This document shows positions 17,760 through 26,411 of a DNA stretch of 64,000 bases, one piece after another (position 1 is the first letter of the stretch; every line of letters starts with the position of its first letter). The position numbers and the translations under genes were made by a program. Source of the DNA: Granulosicoccus sp963833195 (lineage in GTDB: Bacteria > Pseudomonadota > Gammaproteobacteria > Granulosicoccales > Granulosicoccaceae); contig CAWHXF010000027.1 in the NCBI GenBank assembly GCA_963833195.1, positions 3,472,001 through 3,536,000 of the forward strand. Reading direction: 5' to 3'. The notes beneath the pieces are model-generated. The model was not told the DNA's origin. It worked only from the letters and a program-made list of their open reading frames with translations, and made no database searches.

Positions 17760-19043
17760 CTATCGGCGCGGAGGGTCAGCGGGCACGATGCGCTCGAGCC
17801 CGCGCGGCCCGTCGCGCAGCGCCACGAAGGCGAGCCCGCCGGGGCGCAGCTCGATGTCGCCCAGCTCGATGCGGCGCGCGGCGCCGTGGCCGTCCAGCGC
17901 GACGGCCACGTCGTGCCGCCCCGCGGGCAGCTTGACCTCGACCAGGGTCAGCGTCGCGGGCAGCGTGGCCCAGCCACGCGTGTCCGCTTCCTCCAGCAGG
18001 AACAGCACGGCGTCGACGAGCGCGCCCAGCAGCTCGTCCTCCTTCGCGGCCGCCCGTCCGACGGCCTGCTTGGTGACCACGCGCAGGGCCTGCTTCGCCG
18101 CCACGCGCTTGGCACGCGCACCGAGCGAGGCTTCCGCCACGCCGCCCAGACGCGTCGACACGTCGGCGGCGGGCACCGCGCGACCGTCGATCGTGACGCG
18201 CACGTCCGGCGCCGGCGGGCCGCCGGCGGCGTAGTACGGGAACGAGATGCGCAGGTCCGGCCGGATGAACAGGTTCCCGGCCACCTTGCGCGCGATGGCC
18301 CCGTCGGACACGGCCACCAGCAACGAGGCGTCGCCCGCGCCCGAACCGTCCCGCGCGCCGTCGAGCGCGGCGCGGTAGGCGCGCGCCTCGTCCCGGCGGC
18401 CCGTGCGCTCTGCGTTGTCCACCGCGAACGCGGCCGCGCCCGCCGACTCGCCCCCGCGCTCGAACGCGCGCGCGTACTCGATGGCCGCGCCGTCGAGCTC
18501 GCCGACGGCCTCGAGCGTGCGGGCCGCGAGCACGCGCGTCGCCACGTCCCCGTCCAGCGGCTCGCCGTAGCGCTCGTACAGGGCGATGGCCTGACGCGCC
18601 TCCACCGCCGCGCCCTGCACGTCCCCGAGCAGCAGGTAGTTCATCATCTGCAGGGTGCGGATCCACAACCGCTCGGCGTACTCGCCGCGGTAGCGCGCGA
18701 GCCGGTCGTTGACGACGAGGGTCAGCGACTGCTCGGAGACGAGGGTCACGTCCAGCTCGTCGACCAGCTCCGCCGCGCGCCGCAGGTAGCCGATGCTCTG
18801 CTCGATGCGTCCGGCCGCGTGCGCGATCGAGCCCCCTTCGAGCAGCGCGACCAGCAGATCCCGCTCGGCCACGCGGTCCTCGTCGGCGAGCCGCTCGAGC
18901 GCCGCGTCGGGACGACCCGCGTCGAAGTCGGCTCGCGCTTTGCCGATGGGACCCGAGACCGCGCAGCCGGTGACGGAGCCGAACAGCACAAGCGCGACCC
19001 CCAGGATCGCGAACGGGCGCAGGCGTGCAGCCCGGCCGCGCAC
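17760..19043 (-). CDS. COG3014-like lipoprotein, TPR-type
   Basis: 427-aa envelope protein with a lipoprotein signal (ALVLFGSVTGCAV) after a GTG start placed 8 bp behind the stop of the LpoB-like gene. The first 250 residues are Ala-rich helical repeats of TPR type (ALERLADEDRVAERDLLVALLEGG and following). The rest contains FPYYAAGGP and a C-terminal beta region. The pairing with an LpoB-like lipoprotein is a known gene order in proteobacteria, suggesting a role near penicillin-binding proteins. Direct function unknown. Confidence 0.75.
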   Translation of the reverse strand: MRGRAARLRPFAILGVALVLFGSVTGCAVSGPIGKARADFDAGRPDAALERLADEDRVAERDLLVALLEGGSIAHAAGRIEQSIGYLRRAAELVDELDVTLVSEQSLTLVVNDRLARYRGEYAERLWIRTLQMMNYLLLGDVQGAAVEARQAIALYERYGEPLDGDVATRVLAARTLEAVGELDGAAIEYARAFERGGESAGAAAFAVDNAERTGRRDEARAYRAALDGARDGSGAGDASLLVAVSDGAIARKVAGNLFIRPDLRISFPYYAAGGPPAPDVRVTIDGRAVPAADVSTRLGGVAEASLGARAKRVAAKQALRVVTKQAVGRAAAKEDELLGALVDAVLFLLEEADTRGWATLPATLTLVEVKLPAGRHDVAVALDGHGAARRIELGDIELRPGGLAFVALRDGPRGLERIVPADPPRR

Positions 19044-19051
19044 GTCGCGCG

Positions 19052-19669
19052 CTACCAGCGGATGATGGGGCGCGACAGCTCGCGCGCGAGCTCGACCGAG
19101 TCCGCCCACAGGATCTCGCCGGATTCCAGACCGGTCAGCTCGAGCGTCATGCTGTAGTACACGAGGTTCCGCTTGCGCAGCCGCCACTGCGCGGGCTCGG
19201 ACTTCTCGATGGAGCGCAGCGTGCCGGACAGCACGTAGTCGGCCCCGACCTGACGCCCCTCGGCGACGCGCTGCGCCGGATCGACGAAGCCCGCGTACTG
19301 GTAGTCGGCCTCCTCGATGAGGTCGTCCCGGCGCGGCCGGTTCACGAACCGAAGCTCTCCGCCGCGCAGCAGCTCGTTGCGGATGTCGTCGGTGATGCCG
19401 GAAGTGTCGATGTGCTCGGACGTGCGGTTGGCGACGTCGTAGATCACGACGACGGGCCGGTCCCCTGCGCCGCCCGCGCGCGCCACGGCCGGGGAGGTCG
19501 CGAGGCTCGTGGTCAGCACGTCCACGATCTCCTTCTTGTCGGAGAAGTCGTAGCTTGCGTCGTAGTGCTGCGGGTCGTCCACGTCGAGGGAGCGCGTGGT
19601 GGCGGCACAGCCGGCCAATACCGTCCCCAGGGCGACGGCACAGGCGAGCAGCAGGGCGGAACGGATCAT
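19052..19669 (-). CDS. LpoB-like penicillin-binding protein activator
   Basis: 205-aa outer-membrane lipoprotein candidate, with a signal ending in TVLAGCA and a domain typical of LpoB/COG3417: RPVVVIYDVANRTSEHIDT, then NELLRGGELRFVNR, then GADYVLSGTLRSIEK. In enterobacteria LpoB spans the periplasm to activate PBP1b; the linker here is short. It is cotranscribed with the COG3014-like lipoprotein downstream. Preceded by about 120 bp of untranslated sequence after the toxin gene. Confidence 0.8.
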   Translation of the reverse strand: MIRSALLLACAVALGTVLAGCAATTRSLDVDDPQHYDASYDFSDKKEIVDVLTTSLATSPAVARAGGAGDRPVVVIYDVANRTSEHIDTSGITDDIRNELLRGGELRFVNRPRRDDLIEEADYQYAGFVDPAQRVAEGRQVGADYVLSGTLRSIEKSEPAQWRLRKRNLVYYSMTLELTGLESGEILWADSVELARELSRPIIRW

Positions 19670-19792
19670 GCGCGTACTCCGGCGAGGGCGGACTCGGGTC
19701 ACGCAAGAGGGGTGCCCGAGACGCGGCAGTGTCGCAGAAGGGGCCTGAAGCGTACCTGAACCGACGCTTCGGACTCGGAAGGCCGGAGCGGG

Positions 19793-20191
19793 CTACGTTC
19801 GGCCGGGCGCCACGCAGAGGACGCCGTTCGCCTCCGCAGCCTGCGCGAGAGGTCGGTCGTACACCACGATTCCCTCCAGATCGTCGCCGATGTCGAGCGC
19901 TGCGGCCAGATGGATCGCGTCCAGCGACCGCAAGTCGTCGGGGCCGAGCCTGCCGGCCGCCTCGAAGGTCGCCGAAGTGATCTTCAGCAGGACGATGCCG
20001 TCCAGGACCGCGCGAGCGCGCAGCGTCCTGTTCGGCGCGACCTTGCGCACGGCACGCAATACCTCGGTACGCGTCAGGTCGCACGACACCGGCCCGCGCT
20101 CACGCTCCGCGAGCCAGGCTCGGAGCGCCTCGGTCTCCGCTTCGTCGACGACGAGCTTCACGAGTGCCGAGCTGTCGAAGTAGAACGCCAC
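19793..20191 (-). CDS. vapC: VapC-type PIN-domain toxin
   Basis: 132-aa PIN-domain ribonuclease, the toxin of a type II toxin-antitoxin pair. The acidic metal-binding residues are in place: Asp6 (YFDSSALVKL), Glu43 (TRTEVLRA), Asp91 (RSLDAIHLAAAL) and Asp112 (VVYDRPL). The GTG start at 20191 lies 2 bp after the stop of the frame-corrected antitoxin, the usual TA spacing. The toxin frame is intact while the antitoxin is not, which is notable if real. Confidence 0.88.
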   Translation of the reverse strand: MAFYFDSSALVKLVVDEAETEALRAWLAERERGPVSCDLTRTEVLRAVRKVAPNRTLRARAVLDGIVLLKITSATFEAAGRLGPDDLRSLDAIHLAAALDIGDDLEGIVVYDRPLAQAAEANGVLCVAPGRT

Positions 20192-20193
20192 GC

Positions 20194-20452
20194 TCAGTAG
20201 CGTTCGTCGTCACGCATCTCGTCGAGTGCGGCCGAGATATCGGGACCCTTCGGCGGTGGCGGATCGTCGATGTCTCCGCGTGCCGCGCGAGCGTCCGGCA
20301 TCGATCAGAGCCTGCAACCTCGATGTCGGCAAAGCCGTCATGCGGGCGACGGGTCGACCTCGGTCGGTGATGACGATGTCCTCTCCCGCGGCAGCGTCCG
20401 CGACCACGCGCGACGCGTTCTGCCGAAGAGCCCTGATGCCGATGGTTCCCAT
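20194..20452 (-). pseudogene. Phd/YefM-type antitoxin, frameshifted
   Basis: Antitoxin partner of the PIN toxin. The DNA-binding N-terminus is intact (GTIGIRALRQNASRVVADAA, then DRGRPVARM). Around 20265-20285 the frame slips. As read, it continues to a stop at 20210 with an Arg-rich tail. One base removed gives PPPPKGPDISAALDEMRDDERY and a stop at 20194, a C-terminus very typical of this antitoxin family, with the toxin start 2 bp later. The total length is 86 codons plus one base, consistent with a single extra base. Mutation or sequencing error. Confidence 0.75.
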
Positions 20453-20580
20453 GTGCTTCAAGGTAGCACGTGCTCGGAGGACCAGGACCGCACCGGACAC
20501 GTGCGGCGCGACCTCCCGCGTTCCGCGCATGGCGATAGGCCGTGCTATCCCGAACGGGCCCGGCACGAGCGGACGACGAC

Positions 20581-20881
20581 GTGAAAACACCTCCGGCACT
20601 CCTGCTCTGCGCGCTCGCATCCCTCGTCGGTTGCTCCGACGACGACGATGCGGACACGGCCCTCGACCCGGAGGCCGAGCTCGCCCTGACGACCTGCCCT
20701 CCCCTCGACGCTCTCGGACGGGGACGTCGTCCGACTGGAAGGCACGCTGCTGACCGGCGGATTCTCGTTGCCGGAACGCTCGGCGTCGGGCGAGGCCGGC
20801 GCGGGTGCGCTCGGCGTGGCACCGGGCAGCGTCGACGTGTCCTGCGAAGCGGTGTACCAGTTGGCCGAGGTGTTCGAGTAG
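20581..20881 (+). pseudogene. Short lipoprotein gene, frameshifted
   Basis: A GTG start at 20581 opens a lipoprotein signal (TPPALLLCALASLVGCSDDD). The frame then leaves coding sense at the C-rich stretch 20696-20706. Shifting by one base there gives a continuous end: LSDGDVVRLEGTLLTGG, then SCEAVYQLAEVFE and a stop at 20881. Length about 100 aa after repair. Function unknown. The break sits in a CCCTCCCC run, a likely place for either slippage or a read error. Confidence 0.55.
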
Positions 20882-20921
20882 GCCGGGTCGTCGTCCGGCT
20901 CCGTCATCGGTCCGGTGACCG

Positions 20922-22247
20922 TCAGCGCGCCAGCCGCAACCCCGCGAACTGCCAGCGCGTGTCGGGCGGGAAGAAGTTCCGGTAGCTCGATCGCACGTGC
21001 TCCACGGAGGTGGCGCACGAGCCGCCGCGCAGCACGGTCTTGTTGGACATGAACTTGCCGTTGTACTCGCCCACCGCACCGACGGGCGCGGTGAAGCCCG
21101 GGTACGGCAGAAAGGCGCTCGACGTCCACTCCCAGACGTCGCCGTAGAGCCCGACCGGACGGCCTTGCCCGGCGACCTGCCCCGCGACGGGACGCTGCAC
21201 GGACGGGCGCAGCCGGTCGGACTCGACGAAGCCGTCCTGGCCGGGCAGGCCGGGCGCCGCGCCGGAGGCCTGCGCCGCATGCTCCCACTCGTGCTCGGTC
21301 GGCAACCGGGCGCCGGCGAAGCGCGCGAACGCGTCGGCCTCGTAGTGGCTCACGTGCACCACGGGCGCGTCGGGGTCGACGGGGCGCGCGCCGTGCAGCG
21401 TCATCGTCCACCAGGCGCCGTTGCGCCGGTGCCAGTACAGCGGCGCCGACCAGTCGTTCGCGCGCACCGCGTCGATGCCGTCGGACAGCCACAGCAGCGC
21501 GTCGGCGTAGCCGCCGGCGCGGATGAAGGCCATCCACTCGGCGTTGGTCACGGCGCGCGACGCGAGCTCGAACGGTGCAACGACGGTGCGGTGACGCGGC
21601 GCCTCGCAATCGAAGTGGAACCCTGCGCCCGGCGCCGCACCGCTTTCGACGATGCCCCCGTCGAAGGCGTGCCACGCGCACGGTGCATCGGAGCACGCCG
21701 TGGCGCGGGCCGATGCCGCACGATCGTCCTCGCGCAACGCCGGCCGCAACGGGCTCTGCGCGAAGAGGTGAATGATGTCGGTCAGCAGGAGCTCCTGATG
21801 CTGCTCCTCGTGCGCGATGCCGAGTTCGAGCAGCGCGCGGCGCTCGTCGTCGGCGGGGTCCAGCCCCTCGAACAGGGGCCGCATGCGCGCGTCCACCGCC
21901 GCCCGATAGTCCAGCACCGCCTCGAGCGACGGCCGCGTGAGCATCCCGCGATGCGGTCTCGCGTGCCGCTCGCCCACGCTCTCGTAGTAGGAGTTGAACA
22001 GGAACCCGAACCGCGGATCATGGCGCACGGCATCGCCGTGCGCGGGCACCAGCAGGAACTCCTCGAAGAACCAGGTGGTGTGCGCGAGGTGCCACTTCGC
22101 CGGGCTCGCGTCGGGCATGGACTGCACGGTGGCGTCGGCATCGGAGAGCCCCGCCGCGAGCTCGGCCGTGCGGTTCCGCACGCGACGGTAGCGCTCGTGC
22201 AAGGCCACCACGTCGCACGCCGGTGCCGGTGCGTGCACGGCGCTCAC
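20922..22247 (-). CDS. egtB: Ergothioneine biosynthesis protein EgtB
   Basis: Non-haem iron sulfoxide synthase, 441 aa, which links a thiol donor to trimethylhistidine. The N-terminal DinB-like domain supplies the iron ligands (KWHLAHTTWFFEEF and GIAHEEQHQELL), and the C-terminal FGE-sulfatase domain has ARLPTEHEWEHAA, GDVWEWTSSAF and VLRGGSCAT. The GTG start at 22247 overlaps the egtD stop (GTGA). The pair is sufficient for a two-gene ergothioneine-type pathway if the lyase step is encoded elsewhere. Confidence 0.92.
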   Translation of the reverse strand: MSAVHAPAPACDVVALHERYRRVRNRTAELAAGLSDADATVQSMPDASPAKWHLAHTTWFFEEFLLVPAHGDAVRHDPRFGFLFNSYYESVGERHARPHRGMLTRPSLEAVLDYRAAVDARMRPLFEGLDPADDERRALLELGIAHEEQHQELLLTDIIHLFAQSPLRPALREDDRAASARATACSDAPCAWHAFDGGIVESGAAPGAGFHFDCEAPRHRTVVAPFELASRAVTNAEWMAFIRAGGYADALLWLSDGIDAVRANDWSAPLYWHRRNGAWWTMTLHGARPVDPDAPVVHVSHYEADAFARFAGARLPTEHEWEHAAQASGAAPGLPGQDGFVESDRLRPSVQRPVAGQVAGQGRPVGLYGDVWEWTSSAFLPYPGFTAPVGAVGEYNGKFMSNKTVLRGGSCATSVEHVRSSYRNFFPPDTRWQFAGLRLAR

Positions 22248-23227
22248 GCGGTGTCGAGCCGAAGCACCGAGAAGAGCGACGCTGCATCGGTCCAGCGCCG
22301 CGCGACGCGCCAGCCGCACTCGGCGGCGAGCGTCTCGATGTCGCCGGGCGCGAACTTCCTGGAGATCTCGGTGAGCAGGCTCTCGCCGGCGTGGAAGTCG
22401 AACGCGTGATCGTCGATGTGCACGCGCAGGTCGCGCTCGCCCACCAGATGCATCTCGATGCGCGATTCGGCCGCGTTCCAGCGGGCTTCGTGATGGAAGG
22501 CGTCCAGGTCGAAGTCGGCACCGAGCTCGCGGTTCAGCCGCACGAGCAGGTTCAGGTCGAAGCGCGCCGTGACGCCTTCGGCGTCGTCGTAGGCGGCTTC
22601 GAGCGTGGCCGCGTCCTTGCGCACGTCGACCCCCAGCAGCAGCCGGGCGCCGTCGCCGAGCGAGGATCGGCACTCGCGCAGGAAGGTGCGGATGCCGGCG
22701 TCCTCGAGGTTGCCGATCGTGGAGCCGAGGAAGATGCCGACCGGTGCGCCCGCGACGCCCTCGAGCGGGAAGGTCTGCGGGTCGAGAAAGTCGCCGGTGA
22801 CGGGCCGCACCGTGAGGCCCGGGTAGCGCGTGCGCAGCGCATCGCTCACGAGCGAGTCGAACGTGTCCGACACGTCGAGCGGGATGTACAGCGCCGGAGC
22901 CTCGCACGCGTCCAGCAGCAGGCGCGTCTTGACCGAAGCACCCGCCCCGTACTCGACGAGCGCCGCGCCCCGACCGGTGTCCGCGAGCATCTCGCCGGCG
23001 TGCGCCGCGAGTATCGCGGTCTCGGTGCGCGTGGGGTAGTACTCGGGCAGCTCGGTGATCAGCTCGAAGAGCTCGGAGCCCGCGTCGTCGTAGAGCCAGC
23101 GGCTCGACACGCTCTTGCGCCGCGCCCCGAGCCCCTCCAGCACCTCACGGCGCATCCGATCGGTGTCGTTCTCGGCGACCCGCGCATCGGTGCCGATGGG
23201 TGAGTCGAACATCGCGGTCGCGTCCAT
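22244..23227 (-). CDS. egtD: L-histidine N(alpha)-methyltransferase EgtD
   Basis: SAM-dependent enzyme of 327 aa that trimethylates histidine, the first step of ergothioneine synthesis. It carries the family signatures FELITELPEYYPTRTE, EYGAGASVKTRLLLD and FLGSTIGNL, and the C-terminal EISRKF. Start chosen at the first ATG (23227); a second ATG five codons later is also plausible. Coupled to egtB. About 125 bp separates it from the end of the LysR gene on the same strand. Confidence 0.92.
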   Translation of the reverse strand: MDATAMFDSPIGTDARVAENDTDRMRREVLEGLGARRKSVSSRWLYDDAGSELFELITELPEYYPTRTETAILAAHAGEMLADTGRGAALVEYGAGASVKTRLLLDACEAPALYIPLDVSDTFDSLVSDALRTRYPGLTVRPVTGDFLDPQTFPLEGVAGAPVGIFLGSTIGNLEDAGIRTFLRECRSSLGDGARLLLGVDVRKDAATLEAAYDDAEGVTARFDLNLLVRLNRELGADFDLDAFHHEARWNAAESRIEMHLVGERDLRVHIDDHAFDFHAGESLLTEISRKFAPGDIETLAAECGWRVARRWTDAASLFSVLRLDTA

Positions 23228-23352
23228 CGCGCAGGGTGTCGGGTTCCGAAGGGACTCGGCAGCAGACCTCCCGAGCGTCGAAAGCGCAACGCTCCGGGCG
23301 GGACGGGCCGTCGCGTAAACGCACCGGTGACGGTGCGGCAAGGCGGGACGCG

Positions 23353-24303
23353 CTACGCCGATCCGCGGAACAGCGACGCCTTCGCCTCCAGCGCGGCGAC
23401 CAGGAAGTCGCGCATCGCGCGCAGGCGCGCCATGTCCCGAAGTCCCGGATGCGACAGTATCCAGATGTCGAACAGCGCCACGGGCTCGCTGCCCGGCACG
23501 CGCACCAGGGCATCGTCCGCATCGCCCAGCATGCAGGGAATCAGCGCGATGCCCGCCCCCGCCCGCGCGGCGTGCAGTTGCAGCAGCGGATCGGGCAGCC
23601 GATGGCGCGACGACAGGTGCGGCAGCGCGGTCGCGCCGATCCACGGCGGGCGGCGCACGCCCTCGTTCCACCCGAGCCAGCGCGCCTGCGATGCCGCCTC
23701 CTCGGGCGGATGCGCGGCGAGGTAGGCCACGGTCGCGTAGGCGGCATTGCAGGACACGCCCACGTGACGTCCGATGAGCTGATCCGGCGGCGCCTCGCCG
23801 AGCCGCTGGAAGCGTATGGCGATGTCGGCCTCGCGCCGCGCGATGTCCAGCAGCGAGTCGGAGGTCTCGAGCTCCAGGTCGATCAGCGGATAGCGCGCGG
23901 CGAACGCGACGAGGTCCACCATCAGCGGACCGGTCGCGAGCGACAGCGGCAGCGTCACGCGCACGTCGCCCTCCAGGCGCTCGTCCTCGCCCGCCACGAG
24001 CCGCTCCGCGGCGAGCGCGGTGCGCTCCATCTCCTCGGCGTGTTCGCGCAGCCGCTCGCCGGTGGCGGTGATGACGTAGCCCGATGCCACGCGGTCGAAC
24101 AGCGTCGTGCCGAGCCGCGCCTCGAAGTCCTCGAGCCGCCGAGCCACGGTGCTGTGCGCGATCCCGAGCTCGCTGCCGGCCGCACGCGCCGAGCCGTGAC
24201 GGGCCAGCAGCAGGAACACGCGCAGATCGTCCCAACGCAGCGGCGCCCGGGCAGTCGCGACGCTGCGGTCGCCGGGGACGGACACGGGCAAGGTAGCGGC
24301 CAC
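23353..24303 (-). CDS. LysR family transcriptional regulator
   Basis: 316 aa. An N-terminal winged helix (LRWDDLRVFLLLARHGSARAAGSELGIAHSTVARRLEDFE) is followed by a LysR substrate-binding region (VRVTLPLSLATGPLMVDL and following). The HTH shows the variant of regulators that act on divergent or adjacent oxidoreductase genes. GTG at 24303 is used; a second GTG at 24285 is possible. Its start lies 14 bp after the end of the NTF2-like gene on the same strand, so co-transcription is likely. Target unknown. Confidence 0.85.
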   Translation of the reverse strand: MAATLPVSVPGDRSVATARAPLRWDDLRVFLLLARHGSARAAGSELGIAHSTVARRLEDFEARLGTTLFDRVASGYVITATGERLREHAEEMERTALAAERLVAGEDERLEGDVRVTLPLSLATGPLMVDLVAFAARYPLIDLELETSDSLLDIARREADIAIRFQRLGEAPPDQLIGRHVGVSCNAAYATVAYLAAHPPEEAASQARWLGWNEGVRRPPWIGATALPHLSSRHRLPDPLLQLHAARAGAGIALIPCMLGDADDALVRVPGSEPVALFDIWILSHPGLRDMARLRAMRDFLVAALEAKASLFRGSA

Positions 24304-24317
24304 GGCGGCGAGCGGAA

Positions 24318-25361
24318 TCAGGCCGGCCCCATGCGTCCGGACAGCCCGGGACGAGCGAGCTCGCGCATGCGTCCGAGCACGTCCACACCGAGCTGATGGA
24401 ACACGTGCAGCAGGTCGATGAGCACCCAGTTCTCGCGGATGAGCCCCGCCTCCACGCGCCAGAAATCCAGGCTCCGCATGGTGATGCGCTGGTTCGCGGG
24501 CGCGATGCCGAGCCAGCCGTCGCCGCTCACCGTCATGCTCATGCCGGGCCAGCCGGTGAACGCCGCGTAGTCCGCGTCGGCGAAGAGATGGCCGCGCTCG
24601 TCGGTACCGCCCGTGCGATCGGGCAAGGCGTTCAGGAACGGAATCTGGTGGCGATCGCGAAAGCCCTCGATGGTGCGCGACGTGCCGATGCCGGACGGCC
24701 CGTACCAGCAGCTTCTCGGGTGCCAGTAGCGCTCGAGCTGCATGGCCTCCACCCCGCCTTCGGCGTGCCTGCCCAGGCCCTCCAGCATGTCGCTGACGAT
24801 GGACAGGCTCGTCGCGGTGCGTGCGTTGGCCCCGTCCGCGCGCACCAGACCGTCCTGGGTGGCGGGACCGGGCACGTGCCACTCGCGCCCGAGGCTCGGC
24901 GCCATGGGCCAGGCCCCCGCCTGCATCATGAGCTCGGGGATGTCCCACAGGGCCTGCACCTCGACGACGCGTGTGCCGACGATGCGGTAGAACTCGTGGA
25001 AGCGCATCGTCGCCACGCGCCGCGTGGGCGGGATACCCAGCCACGGCCGCTCGAACGTGCCGCACCAGTACCCGCAGCAACCGACCCAGTCGGTGCCGGT
25101 ACCGGCCCGTCCCGCCACGACGATGGTGTCGCGACGCTCGAGGTCCGGCATGGCCGCGGCCAGCGGCAGCAGCACGGTCTCGAGCAGGTCCCCGGGCCCG
25201 TCGAGCGTCTCGAACGGGTGGCCGAGCTGCACGAGCGCGTCGTTCGCGAAGGTCCGCGCGCGGGCCGCGCGCAGCGCATCCGCATCGAAGTCGTACTGCG
25301 CGGCGCGCCACGCGTCCAGGGTGGCGACGAGCGCGGCTGGCGAGGCGATATCGGTCGTCAC
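24318..25361 (-). CDS. NTF2/SnoaL-like protein, two domains
   Basis: 347-aa protein made of two cystatin-like alpha-beta barrels of the SnoaL/NTF2 type (about residues 15-150 and 175-320). Aromatic motifs such as FHEFYRIVGTRVVEVQALWDIP and RSLDFWRVEAGLIRENWVLIDLLHVFHQLGVDV are typical of nuclear transport factor 2-like polyketide cyclase relatives. No signal peptide. Starts with GTG without a strong ribosome site. Upstream of, and probably cotranscribed with, the LysR gene. Substrate unknown. Confidence 0.75.
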   Translation of the reverse strand: MTTDIASPAALVATLDAWRAAQYDFDADALRAARARTFANDALVQLGHPFETLDGPGDLLETVLLPLAAAMPDLERRDTIVVAGRAGTGTDWVGCCGYWCGTFERPWLGIPPTRRVATMRFHEFYRIVGTRVVEVQALWDIPELMMQAGAWPMAPSLGREWHVPGPATQDGLVRADGANARTATSLSIVSDMLEGLGRHAEGGVEAMQLERYWHPRSCWYGPSGIGTSRTIEGFRDRHQIPFLNALPDRTGGTDERGHLFADADYAAFTGWPGMSMTVSGDGWLGIAPANQRITMRSLDFWRVEAGLIRENWVLIDLLHVFHQLGVDVLGRMRELARPGLSGRMGPA

Positions 25362-25607
25362 GAAGGCGCTGGAGAGGGCGGGTGAACGGGCCAGCGTAGC
25401 CGCAGACGACTCGCCCGGGCCCTCGCGCTCCCTTCGCCGCGACATGTGCAATCGGATCGATCGGCTCGCCGTCCGGTGATGCCTGCGACGAAGAAGTCGG
25501 TCGCGCCGTCGGTCGCCTGCGCAAAGCCATCGAGGATGCGTCGCTCGCCCGTCAGCCGTGAGACGATCCGCGGCGCATGCAAGTCCCCGTACCCTTCTCG
25601 CCGAACC

Positions 25608-26411
25608 ATGCGCCCGCGCGCCCTCGGTCACCGGCGGACGGTCCGCGTGTCCGCTGAGCGCCTGGTCGCGGTGCCCGTCGCCGCGCTGCACGCGGCCCCG
25701 GACGATGCCGCGATGCTCACGAGCCAGTTGCTGTTCGGCGAGGCCGTCAACGTGATGGCCGAGCCGGACGGCACGTGGTCGCACGTGCGCGCCACGCTCG
25801 ACGGCTACGAAGGCTTCGTGCACTCGGCCGCGCTCGCGCAGGCGGACCATCCGGCGCCGTCCCACGTCGTGACGGTCCGCGGCACGCTGCTGTTTCCGGG
25901 ACCGGGCATCAAGGCGGTACCGGCACGGCGGCTACCCCTCGGTGCGCGTCTGAGGCCCGTTCCCGACGCCGCACGCACGCACGAAGGCCTCGACGACTGC
26001 GGTGCCGGATGGGTGCACCACGCCCACCTTGCCTCCCTCGAGGCCCCGCCGACCCGCCGGCGGCTGATCGATGCGGCGGCCGACTGGTCCGGCGCGCCTT
26101 ATCTGTGGGGCGGCCGCACGCCGGACGGCTGCGACTGCTCGGGACTGGTGCAGGGCGTGGCCCGCGCGTGCGGGTTGGCGCTGCCGCGCGACAGCGGGGA
26201 ACAGGAGCGCGCGCTGGCGCACACGGTCCCGATCGGCGAGCGCAGGCTCGACGACCTCGTGTTCTGGCCGGGCCACGTGGCGATCGTGGCGCACGATCCC
26301 GCGCTCGTGCTGCACGCCAACGCGCACACGATGTCGGTGGCCGTCGAGCCGCTGGTCGACGTGGTGCGGCGCGCCGGCGAACCGAGCTCGGTGCGGCGCC
26401 CGCGCCCGTGA
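25608..26411 (+). CDS. NlpC/P60 family cysteine peptidase with SH3 region
   Basis: 267 aa. Residues 15-85 look like a bacterial SH3 domain (VAVPVAALHAAPDDAAM, then ATLDGYEGFVHSAAL). The C-terminal NlpC/P60 domain has WGGRTPDGCDCSGLVQ with the nucleophile Cys177, and His223 in WPGHVAIV. Such enzymes cut gamma-D-Glu-diaminopimelate bonds in murein peptides. No signal peptide is seen, so it may act on recycled muropeptides in the cytoplasm, like the dipeptide peptidases. The stop overlaps the GTG start of the nuclease gene. Confidence 0.85.
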   Translation: MRPRALGHRRTVRVSAERLVAVPVAALHAAPDDAAMLTSQLLFGEAVNVMAEPDGTWSHVRATLDGYEGFVHSAALAQADHPAPSHVVTVRGTLLFPGPGIKAVPARRLPLGARLRPVPDAARTHEGLDDCGAGWVHHAHLASLEAPPTRRRLIDAAADWSGAPYLWGGRTPDGCDCSGLVQGVARACGLALPRDSGEQERALAHTVPIGERRLDDLVFWPGHVAIVAHDPALVLHANAHTMSVAVEPLVDVVRRAGEPSSVRRPRP

